Below, piece after piece: positions 1 through 9,892 of a stretch of 57,335 nt of DNA. The DNA lies in contig JAIKZD010000095.1 in NCBI GenBank assembly GCA_024682555.1, forward strand, positions 1 through 57,335, in the 5' to 3' direction. Position 1 is the stretch's first letter, and every line of letters starts with the position of its first letter. The position numbers and the translations under genes were made by a program. The stretch is from Lachnospiraceae bacterium (GTDB lineage: Bacteria; Bacillota; Clostridia; Lachnospirales; Lachnospiraceae). Under the pieces are notes generated by a model. That model searched no databases and was not told the DNA's origin. It saw nothing but the letters and a program-made list of their open reading frames with translations.

Positions 1-1479
1 CTTTATGAAAGATATGACTTCATCGATATCATGATAGTCAGCCTTAAACTCCGACATCTCAGGAAGCGGATCTCCAAGGGCATTAAGGCTTAGATAAGCG
101 GTTTTTGAATTATATAGCATTTCCGCAGAAGTTATGATCAACAGGAAAACAAACGCAGGTTTTAAATACTTTTCATCCTTCATTACCATAAGGCAGAAAC
201 CGGCAATGATAAAAATGAGCAGAACATTGACGCAAAGCGTCTCCACGGTGACATGGGGATCCTTAAGGATGAAAAGACCGATGAGATAGAGGCTCATGAC
301 CCCTGCGGTTATAATGACGGAATGTGAATCCGACAGAACCGTTTTTTTGATCTCTCCTTCATCACCGGATACGATGCTTATAAATCCCTTATATGCCAAG
401 GCTATGGTGATGATACTCACGTAATACGCATATCTCCAGTAAAACTCCTCGGGATTGTTAAATCCGTGCCACACAGCGTCAAAGGTGTTGATCCACATGC
501 TGAATATTACGGCACAAAGAAGGAACAGATTTGCAAGCTTTTCACGCAGACCGTACTTAGAACTCAGGAAATAGATGATGATAAAGAAAAAAGCCGCTAC
601 GGAACAGTAGATGAGAGGTCTGAGATCGTTTCTGGAAGTCCCTGAAAACATGGAGACAAACAGCCTGCTTAAGGGGAAACGCCTGTAAAAACCGTAATCG
701 GCTCCTTCCGTGGTCTTTTCACCTATAAGGGATAGTCCCGTCCTTATCAGAAAGAAACCGTCGATAAGAATGACCGTAAGGCCCGAGATAAAGATAAGGG
801 AAAAGCGTTTAAGGAAGCCCGTATCCTTAATGATCTCCGAAACATACAAAAGGATCAGAAAGATCACAAGCATAAAACCCATATGATAATTGATGAAGAT
901 AAAAAGAGCCGCGGTGATGACAAAGGGCACAAAGCCTTTACCTTCTTCAATAAGCTTTAAGAAGAAGTATATAACAAGAGGCAGGATCATAAGCGCTCCG
1001 AAATAAATGGTAAGGACCAGATATCCGAAGAAGAACGCCGAGAAAGCATACCCCGTGGAAAACAGAAGCGAGGTCAGTGAAGTCTTATACCTGTTATTCA
1101 GAAGGACCGATGCAAAAAGCCCTGCGATGGAAACCTGCAGAGTAAAGATCATTTCTATCCCCATAACAATATTATCCCGGGGAAACAGAAGCAGCAGAAA
1201 CAGAAGGGGGTCATGAAGGATAAATGCCGCAAGTCCCGGATAATCGCCTCCGAGAGTCTTTGCAAACATATATGACCAGTCATTTTTTGTTTTCAGTGTA
1301 TTTACGAAATATGCATAGAAATTGACAAACTCTATATCCATATCCCCGGTGAGTATGGAGCTGTCTCCGAAGGGATATATCCTGCATATGGCCCAGAAGA
1401 CCATCATCATAACAAACGGAATAAGAAAAGCGCAGATATAGATCACGCCTTTTCTTTCCCAAAGCTTTACCGGTTTCAT
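1..1479 (-). CDS. YfhO-family polytopic membrane protein, C-terminus cut by the window edge
   Basis: The reading frame is open from an ATG at 1479 to the left edge, giving 493 codons and no stop; the C-terminal part is missing. An in-frame TAA lies immediately upstream of the ATG, so this is the first usable start. The N-terminus has a membrane segment followed by the sequence IYPFGDSSILTGDMD and an aromatic-rich stretch. This matches the start of YfhO-type proteins, which are large integral membrane proteins with a GT-C-like layout implicated in glycosylating teichoic acids and surface polymers. Many hydrophobic segments follow. The last visible residues (LNALGDPLPEMSEFKAD) look like the entry to the soluble extracellular domain. 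A second, complete YfhO-like gene lies at 5120-8008. Membrane topology and family are well supported; the donor and acceptor are unknown. Confidence 0.85.
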   Translation of the reverse strand, partial: MKPVKLWERKGVIYICAFLIPFVMMMVFWAICRIYPFGDSSILTGDMDIEFVNFYAYFVNTLKTKNDWSYMFAKTLGGDYPGLAAFILHDPLLFLLLLFPRDNIVMGIEMIFTLQVSIAGLFASVLLNNRYKTSLTSLLFSTGYAFSAFFFGYLVLTIYFGALMILPLVIYFFLKLIEEGKGFVPFVITAALFIFINYHMGFMLVIFLILLYVSEIIKDTGFLKRFSLIFISGLTVILIDGFFLIRTGLSLIGEKTTEGADYGFYRRFPLSRLFVSMFSGTSRNDLRPLIYCSVAAFFFIIIYFLSSKYGLREKLANLFLLCAVIFSMWINTFDAVWHGFNNPEEFYWRYAYYVSIITIALAYKGFISIVSGDEGEIKKTVLSDSHSVIITAGVMSLYLIGLFILKDPHVTVETLCVNVLLIFIIAGFCLMVMKDEKYLKPAFVFLLIITSAEMLYNSKTAYLSLNALGDPLPEMSEFKADYHDIDEVISFIK

Positions 1480-1647
1480 TTATCCGTTGTCTGTACCTTT
1501 CCCAGTTTTCATAATCATACCATTTTACATATGATCCTGCATGTTTTTTTCGGACCGTCCCGGGGTTTACTGATCATCGCCCTTTCGTTTTCTGATCTTT
1601 CCGGACTTTTCTAAGATACAGGGTTTCAGCTCCTCAGGTTCTCTGCA

Positions 1648-3888
1648 TCATATCCGGGTACCGGCATCATCCCCTCCGGTTCCTGTACGGTTAACGGGAT
1701 GACTGATTATACGTCCCGAATTCACAGCGATACGCCCGAGATAAACAAAGTAGAAGGCAAACCATATAAGGCCTGCGATCATGGATATGACACAAAGATA
1801 CGTGTATAGTGGGTTAACCTTAAATCTCAGATGCAGTTCTTCGATCTCACCGGATCCCGTAAGATAGACCCTGACCCTGTTCTTCGTCCCCTTTTCCACT
1901 TTTAAGGGTTGACCGTTCTGGTCATAAGCAACATAACCGTCATAATAGAACAACGGGAAGTCCATATACCGGCCATCCCCCACGGCAGAATATGTGCAGT
2001 CGATATGGGAATTGACCTTGGAATAGGAATAAGCCGTGATATTATCATAATCCGAAAACTCCCCGGTATCGGTTGCATACCATTCGGTCTGAGTGCCTTC
2101 GGGCAGATAATCCTCCATTACCGTATTGATCTCTCCCACCGAAGGCTCGTAAAAAAGCTTCTTGGAAGAATAATAATCATAATAATTGATCAGGATCCCT
2201 ATCCCTAAAAGGGTCATCACGGACCAGGTTATCTTACGGCGAAGCTTCGTACGTGAATCCATATGTGAACATATGGCCTCCGATGCAACATAGGCCATAC
2301 AGGGTGCCGCAAGAAAATGGAACCGCATGGGATACTGCATCATTGATAAAAAGGTCTCAACATAGGGAACATTCTTAAGAAGGAACCACGGGAAAACCGG
2401 CAGCGCCATAAGCATGGAAATAAGCCCCATCATGAATATCCCCCGTCCGAACTTCGTAAGGAGCTTCCTCTTTACGATACCGTAGAACGATATTATCATA
2501 ACAAGCAGAGTTATCACATTTAATGCTTCTCTGTCCCACTGAACCCCGAAATGATAAAAATCCGACCAGGCAAGGGCAGACCGGTTCCAGTCCGTGAAAT
2601 AATATCCCACAAAAGGGGCAAGCACACCTGCGGTAAGCACAAGGAACAGTGCAGCAGCTTTGACAAGTGAAACAAGAACCTTCGGTTTTGCAAACATCTT
2701 AAGATGAAACAGGAAATAAATGACCATGGCCAAAGAGGACAGTGCAAATCCCATAACATGGGAACAGGCCATTCCCCAAAGCCCGATGGAGATATACATC
2801 CAACGGTGACAGCTTCGGTTCATCACATCGTGCATCCCCACAAGCAGAAAGGGAAGGAAAATAAGGGCCGTACCCATACCCGCCCCTGCTCCGAGCTTCA
2901 TCATGATATACATCCTGAAAGGCTCTATAAGATACAGAACTGCCGCTACTATACTCCACCTAAGAGAGGCAAAGAATCTCTCCGCACATAAAACTACCGT
3001 GAAAGCAGTTGCAAAGTTTACAAGGATCATATAGAAATTGTAAGCGGTGGGTACCGACACGTTAAAAAGCCTTAAGACAGCCGGGATATACAGAAAAAGA
3101 CCGGGCTGCAGCACCACCAGTTCTCCGTACTGATTGGCATAATTGGGACCGATGATGACCGGGAACTGCCTGTCCCTTATCCCCTGGGCAATAGCTTCAA
3201 TCCTTTTAAGGTGAGCCTGGGTGTCGATCTGATAATAGGTCCCTTTTGTGAAATATGGGATATTTACGATAATGAGTGCGATAAAAAGAAGTCCGACATA
3301 AGAAAGCCCTATGGTTGAGATCCGAAGTCTGTTAAATATTAGGGTAAGAAAGATGAGGAGGGCAGCTATGATCCCCGCAAATACCATGGTGGCGTAATAA
3401 TCCGAGAAAATGTACCCCTGAGAGGTTATCAGTATATCCTTTACGGATATCTCTCCTTCTCCTTCCTGCGAGAATTTGATGCAGCCTTTATCCGTACCGA
3501 TCGGAAGGATCATCCGGGCATCCGTGAGGGTCTGTTCCGCGCCCCCGGTAGAGGGCAGATGTATATCAAAGACACAGTCATTGTTCCCCTGTACAAGAGC
3601 TGCCCCGTCGGCAGTAGAGGAATAGGTTATGCTGATCAGATAATCACCGGTGGGAAGAATGAAGGGTTTTGTCTTAAAGGTATAATCCGAGATCTCCTTT
3701 GAAAGGATCCGGCCATCCAGGATTTCAGCCGTATTCAGCTCGATCCCTGTTTTATCGAAACGTATTTCATAAGACCTGTTCTGAAGATTTATGCAGACTG
3801 CGCAAATGCAGATGTATATGAGGATGATCACCGTGATGCCGATGGTCTTCGTGCGCTTATTCAGCTTGCCAAGTTCCCTGTTTTTCAT
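1648..3888 (-). CDS. Polytopic membrane protein, GT-C-like (PTPS-related domain type)
   Basis: About 746 residues. A first membrane segment lies near residues 15-35, followed by an extracytoplasmic beta-rich domain to about residue 165. Then come about ten hydrophobic segments and a C-terminal soluble domain ahead of one last membrane helix. The loop after the third helix reads YYQIDTQAHLKRIEAIAQGI. Its acidic and His pattern resembles the first catalytic loop of GT-C glycosyltransferases and of the '6-pyruvoyl-tetrahydropterin synthase related' membrane family. Such proteins use polyprenyl-linked sugars outside the cell. A GTG ten codons upstream (3918) could also be the start, but its AGAGG motif sits only three bases away, so the ATG at 3888 is preferred with low certainty. 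The gene follows the GT4 gene by about 80 bp. The exact reaction cannot be told from sequence. Confidence 0.7.
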   Translation of the reverse strand: MKNRELGKLNKRTKTIGITVIILIYICICAVCINLQNRSYEIRFDKTGIELNTAEILDGRILSKEISDYTFKTKPFILPTGDYLISITYSSTADGAALVQGNNDCVFDIHLPSTGGAEQTLTDARMILPIGTDKGCIKFSQEGEGEISVKDILITSQGYIFSDYYATMVFAGIIAALLIFLTLIFNRLRISTIGLSYVGLLFIALIIVNIPYFTKGTYYQIDTQAHLKRIEAIAQGIRDRQFPVIIGPNYANQYGELVVLQPGLFLYIPAVLRLFNVSVPTAYNFYMILVNFATAFTVVLCAERFFASLRWSIVAAVLYLIEPFRMYIMMKLGAGAGMGTALIFLPFLLVGMHDVMNRSCHRWMYISIGLWGMACSHVMGFALSSLAMVIYFLFHLKMFAKPKVLVSLVKAAALFLVLTAGVLAPFVGYYFTDWNRSALAWSDFYHFGVQWDREALNVITLLVMIISFYGIVKRKLLTKFGRGIFMMGLISMLMALPVFPWFLLKNVPYVETFLSMMQYPMRFHFLAAPCMAYVASEAICSHMDSRTKLRRKITWSVMTLLGIGILINYYDYYSSKKLFYEPSVGEINTVMEDYLPEGTQTEWYATDTGEFSDYDNITAYSYSKVNSHIDCTYSAVGDGRYMDFPLFYYDGYVAYDQNGQPLKVEKGTKNRVRVYLTGSGEIEELHLRFKVNPLYTYLCVISMIAGLIWFAFYFVYLGRIAVNSGRIISHPVNRTGTGGDDAGTRI

Positions 3889-3968
3889 GATGACAGAAGT
3901 TCCAATCGTTAAATACACGTACCTCTTATCAATCAGTTATATCTCTGTATCACCCCGAAAAGATTATA

Positions 3969-5123
3969 CTACCAATAGATCCTCATTGTCATCTCATAAA
4001 CAGCTTCGGGGGTATGATTGTCATTGAAATCCTTTATTGCGCCGGATTCCATCTTCTTAACCTCCGCAGGATGCTCCTCAAAATATCTTATTTTTTCCAC
4101 CAGATCGTTACTGTCATCATACCGGAATCTAAGGCCGTTTATCCCATCCTTTACTATGGTACCCACATTGCCTATATCACTGCCGATGACAGGTGTTCCG
4201 CAGGCAAGACTCTCGACTATGGTCATGGGAAAGCCTTCATACCATTGTGTGGGAAAAACAAGGGCTTTCGCATTATATAAAAGCTCCGTCATCTCCGCCT
4301 TATTCTTAAATCCAAGAAAAGTGACATTCTCCATGTGATTGTCTTCTACATAACGGCGGGATCTTTCCTCGTCGGGCCCTACTCCGAGAACCAAAAGCTT
4401 ATGCTCCGGAAGCTTCTTAAATGCCTCAAGTGCCACCTGTATGCCCTTTAAATACTCAAGCCTCGATATATAGATATAATAATCTCTTTTTTTACCCTCG
4501 GGATCCTTAACCTTTGCATCCGAATAATATGGCTTATAGAAAAGCTTATCCTCCGGTATCACTCTGCTTAAGAGCTTTCGGTTAAACTCCGTGGTATACA
4601 GATAGGCATCCACCTTTTTAAAGGATCCGGTTTTTCTGTGAAACCAGAGCGCAAAGGCAAGGGCGGCGGAATAAAGCCTTGAATCCTTATAACAGCCGTG
4701 GATCGCCGCACATTTAAGACCCTTTTTCAGGCAGTCCTCACATACCCTGTTATCCCTTATCATAAGGGCGCTGGGACAGAGCAGACGCATATTGTGGACC
4801 GACTGTACGAGCTTGCAGCCATACTTTTTTGCCGCGGAATAAACTGACCAGCTCACAAGAGGCACCGTATTGTGGATATGCACCACATCGATCTTATTCT
4901 CTTTAATGAGCTTTTCCACATCCCGGTATGCCCTGAAGGAATAAACCGTTCCGAAAAAGGCTCCTGCCTTCTTAAGGAGATTCATTTCCGTGATCTCTTT
5001 ATTGTCGCGGACATAATAATATACATTATGACCATGTTCCTTTAAGAGATTTCCTTCATTTTCCATTACCGTGTCTTCACCGCCGGCAAGTTTATATCTG
5101 TTGTGTATTATAAGTATGTTCAT
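3969..5123 (-). CDS. Family 4 (GT-B) glycosyltransferase
   Basis: 384 residues. The N-terminus (MNILIIHNRYKLAGGEDTV) is the first beta strand and glycine loop typical of GT4 enzymes that follow the 'IIH..y...GGe' pattern. The middle holds VHIHNTVPLVSW and VQSVHNMRLLCP, then a cysteine-rich stretch (CEDCLKKGLKCAAIHGC) common in this subfamily. The C-terminal Rossmann domain carries YISRLEYLKGIQ, a GVGPDEE donor loop, and PTQWYEGFPMTIVESLACGTPVIGSDIGN with the family EX7E-like motif. It should transfer a nucleotide sugar to a cytoplasmic lipid-linked glycan. The start ATG overlaps the stop of the upstream YfhO gene (ATGA), which implies translational coupling. Sugar specificity is unknown. Confidence 0.88.
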   Translation of the reverse strand: MNILIIHNRYKLAGGEDTVMENEGNLLKEHGHNVYYYVRDNKEITEMNLLKKAGAFFGTVYSFRAYRDVEKLIKENKIDVVHIHNTVPLVSWSVYSAAKKYGCKLVQSVHNMRLLCPSALMIRDNRVCEDCLKKGLKCAAIHGCYKDSRLYSAALAFALWFHRKTGSFKKVDAYLYTTEFNRKLLSRVIPEDKLFYKPYYSDAKVKDPEGKKRDYYIYISRLEYLKGIQVALEAFKKLPEHKLLVLGVGPDEERSRRYVEDNHMENVTFLGFKNKAEMTELLYNAKALVFPTQWYEGFPMTIVESLACGTPVIGSDIGNVGTIVKDGINGLRFRYDDSNDLVEKIRYFEEHPAEVKKMESGAIKDFNDNHTPEAVYEMTMRIYW

Positions 5124-8008
5124 GTTCTGTGTCCCGCTTTCTTTCCGGTATAAAACAGTATCCCGGCAAATACCATGATCCCAAGCAGCGAAAGGACTGC
5201 TCCCTCCCGTTTAAGAGGTGTCCGGTAATCTATTCTGACCCTGTGTTTACCTTCCGGCACGGCCATCCCCGTATAATGCCCGTTAACGCACAGTGTTTCG
5301 GTTTCGATATCATCCACATAAGCCTTCCAGCCTTTGGAATATGGCACCGCAAGGCACAGAAGCTTTGGTTTAATAAGTTCGATCTCCCCCGAGAGAGTAT
5401 CTGTCCCGATCATCACATCTGAAACTGTTTCTGTCTTCAAAGCCATGATCTTTTCCCCATAGTCTTCTTTCGGTACGGCATAGACATTAAGCGAATCAAA
5501 GGTATAGATCCCTGTCAGATCAGGATTGATATATACGGTATCAACCTGATCATCGAGATATCCGAGATTTGCGATAAAATCATGCCGTCCCCCGGAATAG
5601 GAAGATTCGGGCTGTAAGTATTCTATGGTTTTTTTCAGATAATCATCACTGACCGAAATAACGGGGTTTATGGTTGGCTTCCAGTGGTTTAAAAGGCTTT
5701 TTACCGTATGGATCTTCATTTCCCGGGAAAGAGCTTTGAAATCATCCGGGTTAAAAAGATCCTTCGGATCCACATCCTCACCTCCGAAATACAGTTCCAG
5801 GGGCTCCGTGTGTTTAAACTCAAGGCCTTCGAAGCCGACATAGAGTTCACTGTGATCCGGAACATCATGAAGATCCAGGCTCAGAGTTGCGGCTCCCGTC
5901 AAGACAAATCCCGATCCCGTAAGGGTTATCTCATCCCCCGAAAGTTCCATGTCATAGGAAACCTCATAATCGCTCATATCCCGGTCATACAGGGATATGC
6001 TGCCGTCCTGTGACAGATCATCTGCGGTGACCGGATCCATGTCACCGGGCTTCTCAACATAAGCCGCATCAAGCCCGATCTCCTGCTTCTGCACCGGGTT
6101 AAGATTTTCCCATATTTCCTTCGTGATACAGCTGTCATAGCAGTATCCCGTTGTCGGAAGGGAATAAGCATTTTTAAAGACCTTATAATTCCCCTTACCC
6201 GGAAGGTCCGTCAGATATTCAAAGCCGAAAGGAACGGTCCAGCCGGTACCGTCATCCTTAACAACGAAAAGATCGCAGCCCGAAAGAGAGATCGGCGTGG
6301 ATCTGTCATCATAGCCGGTATAATTATAGGGAACGGATTCCCGCATCGCTAAGGAATTCCTGTAATCATTTATATATGGATTTGACATCGACCAGTAATA
6401 CTGGGTGTTTGATATCTTATTGACAAGGTTCACATTCCCCGTCACCGAGGATCCGGTGTATCTCGGATAAGGAACATCCGACAGGGCTTTGACCGCGGAG
6501 GCCTCGTTATCCTCCCACTTCTTAGGGATACCTTTGTAAGTATAATAATCCGAAAAACTCCAGCCCTGTGAAAGTGAAAATTCGGAATATGCATTATTAA
6601 AGATACCGAAGATGATGACGCACAGGATAATGACCTGACGGCGGAGCATTACAGTCTTATTGTCACCCGAAACGGACTGCCCGCGCTTTGACAGGGGATC
6701 GATCCATATAACCGCCAGTGTAACGAACAGAAGGACTACCGCCGACAGCGGACCTGCCAGTCTCGATCCCGCAGATAATGCAAGGATGAGATAATATACC
6801 CCGGAACAGACAAGCAGATACTTAAAATCCTCTTTCCGGGCTGACAGAAGACCATCCCATTCCCTCTGCAGGATAAATGCGCACAGAAGAACAAAGGCAA
6901 AGCACCATCTGTTGGCGGAATAGGACATCCCGTTTAAGAACTTTGCCCCGAAAGGGAACAGGATCACCATAAGACCCGCGATAAAAAGGAGCTTTAAGAG
7001 AAGATCCTTCTTTTTTCTCCCAAACAGCAAAAAGACAGCAAGGATCGCAGGAGCGGATAATCCGAGCCAGAGGTCAAAGCTGTTTAAATTCGATATAAGG
7101 ATGGCAGGGAGGCTTTCGTAGTAGGAAAGGGGATAAAACAGCGGACAGGACCGGTGAAATGACATCCTGCTGTCGCTTAGGATCGAATAAAGAACCGGAA
7201 GCAGCAGGATCCCAGCCATGCAGAGTCCCGTCAGGGAATATGCCCCTATGGATACAAGGTTAAGAAACAGGCTCCTTATATCCTTATGATACAGGAGGAT
7301 AAGCCTTAAAAGCACATAGACCGCCGTTATTATGACTATCATGTAGAAAAAATAAAAATTGCTTAAGGCGGAGATAGCAACAGAGATCATGAACAGGGCG
7401 GGCTTCTTCTTCCTTATGATGTTCTCGACCCCTAAGATCACCATAGGCAGGTATATCATGGGATTTAAGAAATAGGGATGAAATCCTGCTCCGAAAAATG
7501 CCCATCCGCTGAACATATATGTAAGGGCTCCCGCGAGTATTCCGAAACGGTCCGGTTCTCTCTCCCCTGTATTAAAGCAAAGCTCCGAAAATGCGATACC
7601 CGCAAGGTAAATGCGCAGGATGTTCGCAAGGGAATAGAAATACGGCATAAAGGAAACCGGCACAAACACCGATAAAAATGCCACAGGATCCCCTATAACA
7701 TAATAATGCAGGGTACCTATGATATCATTACCCTCACCGATATAAAAATCCCAGTCCGGGATCACAAGTCCGTCCCCGGAAACGAGATGTCTGATAATGT
7801 CCCGAAGATACCGGGAATAATACACAAGGGCCTTAAAATGCTGGTTCCATCCGTCCGGATCCCAGATAAGGGAACGCCCGGAAAAGATAAAAAAAGAAAA
7901 GCACAAAAAGGCCGCAATAAGAAAGGCAAGCGTAAATACCGGATAATATCCCTTCTTTCCGCTGCCTTTTGTAAAACCGGTTTTAAGGCTTTCAAATGCT
8001 TTTTTCAT
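5120..8008 (-). CDS. YfhO-family membrane protein
   Basis: 962 residues, within the usual size range for YfhO proteins. The N-terminal helix (residues 22-44) is followed by SLIWDPDGWNQHFKALVYY, the family's acidic extracytoplasmic loop. About a dozen further membrane segments run to about residue 480. A large soluble region follows (residues 490-930), and a single C-terminal helix (LLGIMVFAGILFY) ends the protein. The segment just before that helix (PYSKGWKAYVDD and EGKHRVRIDYRTP) is the characteristic YfhO C-terminal beta domain. The likely role is extracytoplasmic glycosyl transfer from a lipid-linked sugar. It overlaps the upstream glycosyltransferase by 17 bp and the downstream GT4 gene by 4 bp, so it sits in a tightly packed operon. 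Substrate unknown. Confidence 0.88.
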   Translation of the reverse strand: MKKAFESLKTGFTKGSGKKGYYPVFTLAFLIAAFLCFSFFIFSGRSLIWDPDGWNQHFKALVYYSRYLRDIIRHLVSGDGLVIPDWDFYIGEGNDIIGTLHYYVIGDPVAFLSVFVPVSFMPYFYSLANILRIYLAGIAFSELCFNTGEREPDRFGILAGALTYMFSGWAFFGAGFHPYFLNPMIYLPMVILGVENIIRKKKPALFMISVAISALSNFYFFYMIVIITAVYVLLRLILLYHKDIRSLFLNLVSIGAYSLTGLCMAGILLLPVLYSILSDSRMSFHRSCPLFYPLSYYESLPAILISNLNSFDLWLGLSAPAILAVFLLFGRKKKDLLLKLLFIAGLMVILFPFGAKFLNGMSYSANRWCFAFVLLCAFILQREWDGLLSARKEDFKYLLVCSGVYYLILALSAGSRLAGPLSAVVLLFVTLAVIWIDPLSKRGQSVSGDNKTVMLRRQVIILCVIIFGIFNNAYSEFSLSQGWSFSDYYTYKGIPKKWEDNEASAVKALSDVPYPRYTGSSVTGNVNLVNKISNTQYYWSMSNPYINDYRNSLAMRESVPYNYTGYDDRSTPISLSGCDLFVVKDDGTGWTVPFGFEYLTDLPGKGNYKVFKNAYSLPTTGYCYDSCITKEIWENLNPVQKQEIGLDAAYVEKPGDMDPVTADDLSQDGSISLYDRDMSDYEVSYDMELSGDEITLTGSGFVLTGAATLSLDLHDVPDHSELYVGFEGLEFKHTEPLELYFGGEDVDPKDLFNPDDFKALSREMKIHTVKSLLNHWKPTINPVISVSDDYLKKTIEYLQPESSYSGGRHDFIANLGYLDDQVDTVYINPDLTGIYTFDSLNVYAVPKEDYGEKIMALKTETVSDVMIGTDTLSGEIELIKPKLLCLAVPYSKGWKAYVDDIETETLCVNGHYTGMAVPEGKHRVRIDYRTPLKREGAVLSLLGIMVFAGILFYTGKKAGHRT

Positions 8009-9158
8009 TAAATCCGACTCTTTTCTTAATTTCCCTTAACAGATATTTTATAAGTTTTCTCTTATTCAGAAACGGATAATAGTATCTGTACAGCTTATAA
8101 TCCATATCGGGATCGGCTTTCGGCGGTTGTGCCGAAACACTGAGATCATACAGGAAGATGTCATTTCCCTGTGCATTTTCAATGATATTCTGCTCAATAG
8201 GATGATATATAAGCCCGAAGGACCTTAGGACCTTATAGGGCAGGAGTTTTACCGAAAAACAATAATCCGCACTGTCATAGGATTCTCTTATTCCATGCAG
8301 ATCACAGATCACCCTCTTTGAACCTGCGATACCGTACCTTTCAAAGACTGCATCCATATCGCATCTTTCAAGGAAAGTGTCATATTTTACGGCATTATCA
8401 TAATCGGAAAAACGGTAATCCTGTTTTCTGCCATACTGCATCCCCACCTGCCATTCGGCGCTCTTCTGTCCGTGAACTCCGCTCTCGGCGGCGTTTGTGG
8501 CATAGGAAACATAAGGGATCACAAACCATTTTTCGTGTTTGTTCATGTAGTAGATCACATATTTCGACCAGGCCTTTTCCCACTTTGGAACCATGGAGGG
8601 AATGTCGCTGTCGACCTTAAGCTCCTTATCCCTGTTCTCCTCATACCAGAGTTTAAACTCTGCCCATCTGTCCGCAAAGATAAGCTCCCCCCAGGTCGTC
8701 AGCCATTTCTCATAATATGTATCATAACCCGTATGGTATTTTTCCCTGGGATATCCGGTTAAGCCGTTGTAGGTCGCGGAATACAGCGCGATCCCGAATA
8801 CCTCGCTTTTATCCCTGTAATATTCCGAAGCCTGCTTTGCATACAGATAAAAATACGGGGAAACGATCATATCATCTTCAAGCAGGATGACACTCCCGTA
8901 TTCTTTCGAGATATCCGCACATCTCATCACATGTTCCTTAAGCCCGAGATTTTTTTCATAGACTTTAACGGTCTTCTTTCCATGGGGCCAGGAAAAATCC
9001 TCAGCGATCTTAATGCAGGGATTATCATCCTTCCAGTGATCAACGCTTATGACAAGGTCAGCGGTCTCATCATCATAATGGGCTGTTTCAAGAGACTTAA
9101 GCAGCCTTTTCAAGCTGTCGGGCCTGTTATATGTAATGGCTACGATAACGGGATTCAA
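7992..9158 (-). CDS. GT-A-fold glycosyltransferase (GnT-I-like)
   Basis: 388 residues. It opens with MNPVIVAITYNRPDSLKRLL, the first strand of GT-A enzymes. ISVDH lies near residue 39 and ILLEDDMIVSPYFY near residues 91-104; the EDD triad is the expected metal and nucleotide-sugar motif. The arrangement of a short LEDD-type motif followed by an aromatic-rich acceptor region (YYEKWLTTWGELIFADRW) resembles GNT-I/GT13-like bacterial sugar transferases more than classical GT2. No membrane segment is seen. It should act in the cytoplasm on a lipid-linked intermediate. The stop overlaps the following YfhO gene by 17 bp. The upstream acyltransferase stops one base before this gene's ATG. Donor and acceptor are unknown. 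Confidence 0.8.
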   Translation of the reverse strand: MNPVIVAITYNRPDSLKRLLKSLETAHYDDETADLVISVDHWKDDNPCIKIAEDFSWPHGKKTVKVYEKNLGLKEHVMRCADISKEYGSVILLEDDMIVSPYFYLYAKQASEYYRDKSEVFGIALYSATYNGLTGYPREKYHTGYDTYYEKWLTTWGELIFADRWAEFKLWYEENRDKELKVDSDIPSMVPKWEKAWSKYVIYYMNKHEKWFVIPYVSYATNAAESGVHGQKSAEWQVGMQYGRKQDYRFSDYDNAVKYDTFLERCDMDAVFERYGIAGSKRVICDLHGIRESYDSADYCFSVKLLPYKVLRSFGLIYHPIEQNIIENAQGNDIFLYDLSVSAQPPKADPDMDYKLYRYYYPFLNKRKLIKYLLREIKKRVGFNEKSI

Positions 9159-9159
9159 T

Positions 9160-9789
9160 TTATTCTCCTCTTTTTGGCTCCAGTTTTCTCTTAAACTCTG
9201 CGGGATTTCCCGCTACAAGAGTCCAGGGTTCTACATCTTTGGTGACAACGCTGCCTGCTGCCACTATGGCACCCTCACCTATGGTAACACCCTTTAAAAC
9301 AGTACAGTTGGCACAGATCCAGGCTTTACTGCAGATCTTTATGGGAGCAGTCTTTACGGTTGACCAGTCCTTGTTTGAAAGGGCATCCTTACCGTTTTTA
9401 ACACATTCATATGCATCATTCACATCGTTTTTCCGCTCTTCCCAGTATATGGAATGGGCGTTATTGTCATAAAGGAGCACATTCCAGGCTATGAGGACAT
9501 CATCCTCTATCTCTATGTCACTCATGGATATCAGGGTGCTTCCCGGTCCCACATGGACCCTGTCACCTATGCGGATCTGTCCCGTCTCCCTTTCAAAGGT
9601 ATATCTTCCTCCAAGGATGCAGCCGTGGCCCACGGTCAGATATTTCTTCCCTTCGATCCCATGCCTTATATCCACATCAAAATCCACATTGTAAAAATTG
9701 TCGGGAGGAAGCACCACATTGTTTCTTACCCGTTTGAACATCCGCTTCTGAAGCAGACGCTTTACTTTATCTTTTATACCAAGACCCAT
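9160..9789 (-). CDS. Left-handed beta-helix (hexapeptide) acyltransferase
   Basis: 209 residues. The middle and C-terminus show hexapeptide repeat periodicity (IRIGDRVHVGPGSTLISM, IEIEDDVLIAWNVLLYD, IKICSKAWICANCTVLKGVTIGEGAIVAAGSVVTKDV), ending with the common WTLVAGNPAEFKRKL cap. LLYDNNAHSIYW holds the His expected to act as general base (NAH). Proteins of this layout transfer acetyl or other acyl groups from CoA to sugar hydroxyl or amino groups. It lies between a Gfo/Idh/MocA dehydrogenase and glycosyltransferases, which suggests it decorates a sugar of the same glycan. The about 100 bp before it (9790-9892) hold no gene I can support. Confidence 0.85.
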   Translation of the reverse strand: MGLGIKDKVKRLLQKRMFKRVRNNVVLPPDNFYNVDFDVDIRHGIEGKKYLTVGHGCILGGRYTFERETGQIRIGDRVHVGPGSTLISMSDIEIEDDVLIAWNVLLYDNNAHSIYWEERKNDVNDAYECVKNGKDALSNKDWSTVKTAPIKICSKAWICANCTVLKGVTIGEGAIVAAGSVVTKDVEPWTLVAGNPAEFKRKLEPKRGE

Positions 9790-9892
9790 ATTTATTCCTT
9801 CCTGTATTCCGGCGGCTTCGGATCATTTCCCGCAAACATCATCAACATGATCCCTCAGGGAATATCACAGAACCCGATCACCTCCGGATCCT

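Noticed and set aside
1480..1647. Possible terminator or promoter upstream of the truncated YfhO gene
   Set aside because: A TATGAT-like -10 with a TG exists (1514-1519) but no -35; a GGGACGGTCC near-palindrome has too short a stem. Not strong enough to list.
9790..9892. Short open stretches between the dehydrogenase and acyltransferase genes
   Set aside because: At most 18 codons, with no convincing ribosome site. A decayed gene end is possible but cannot be supported.
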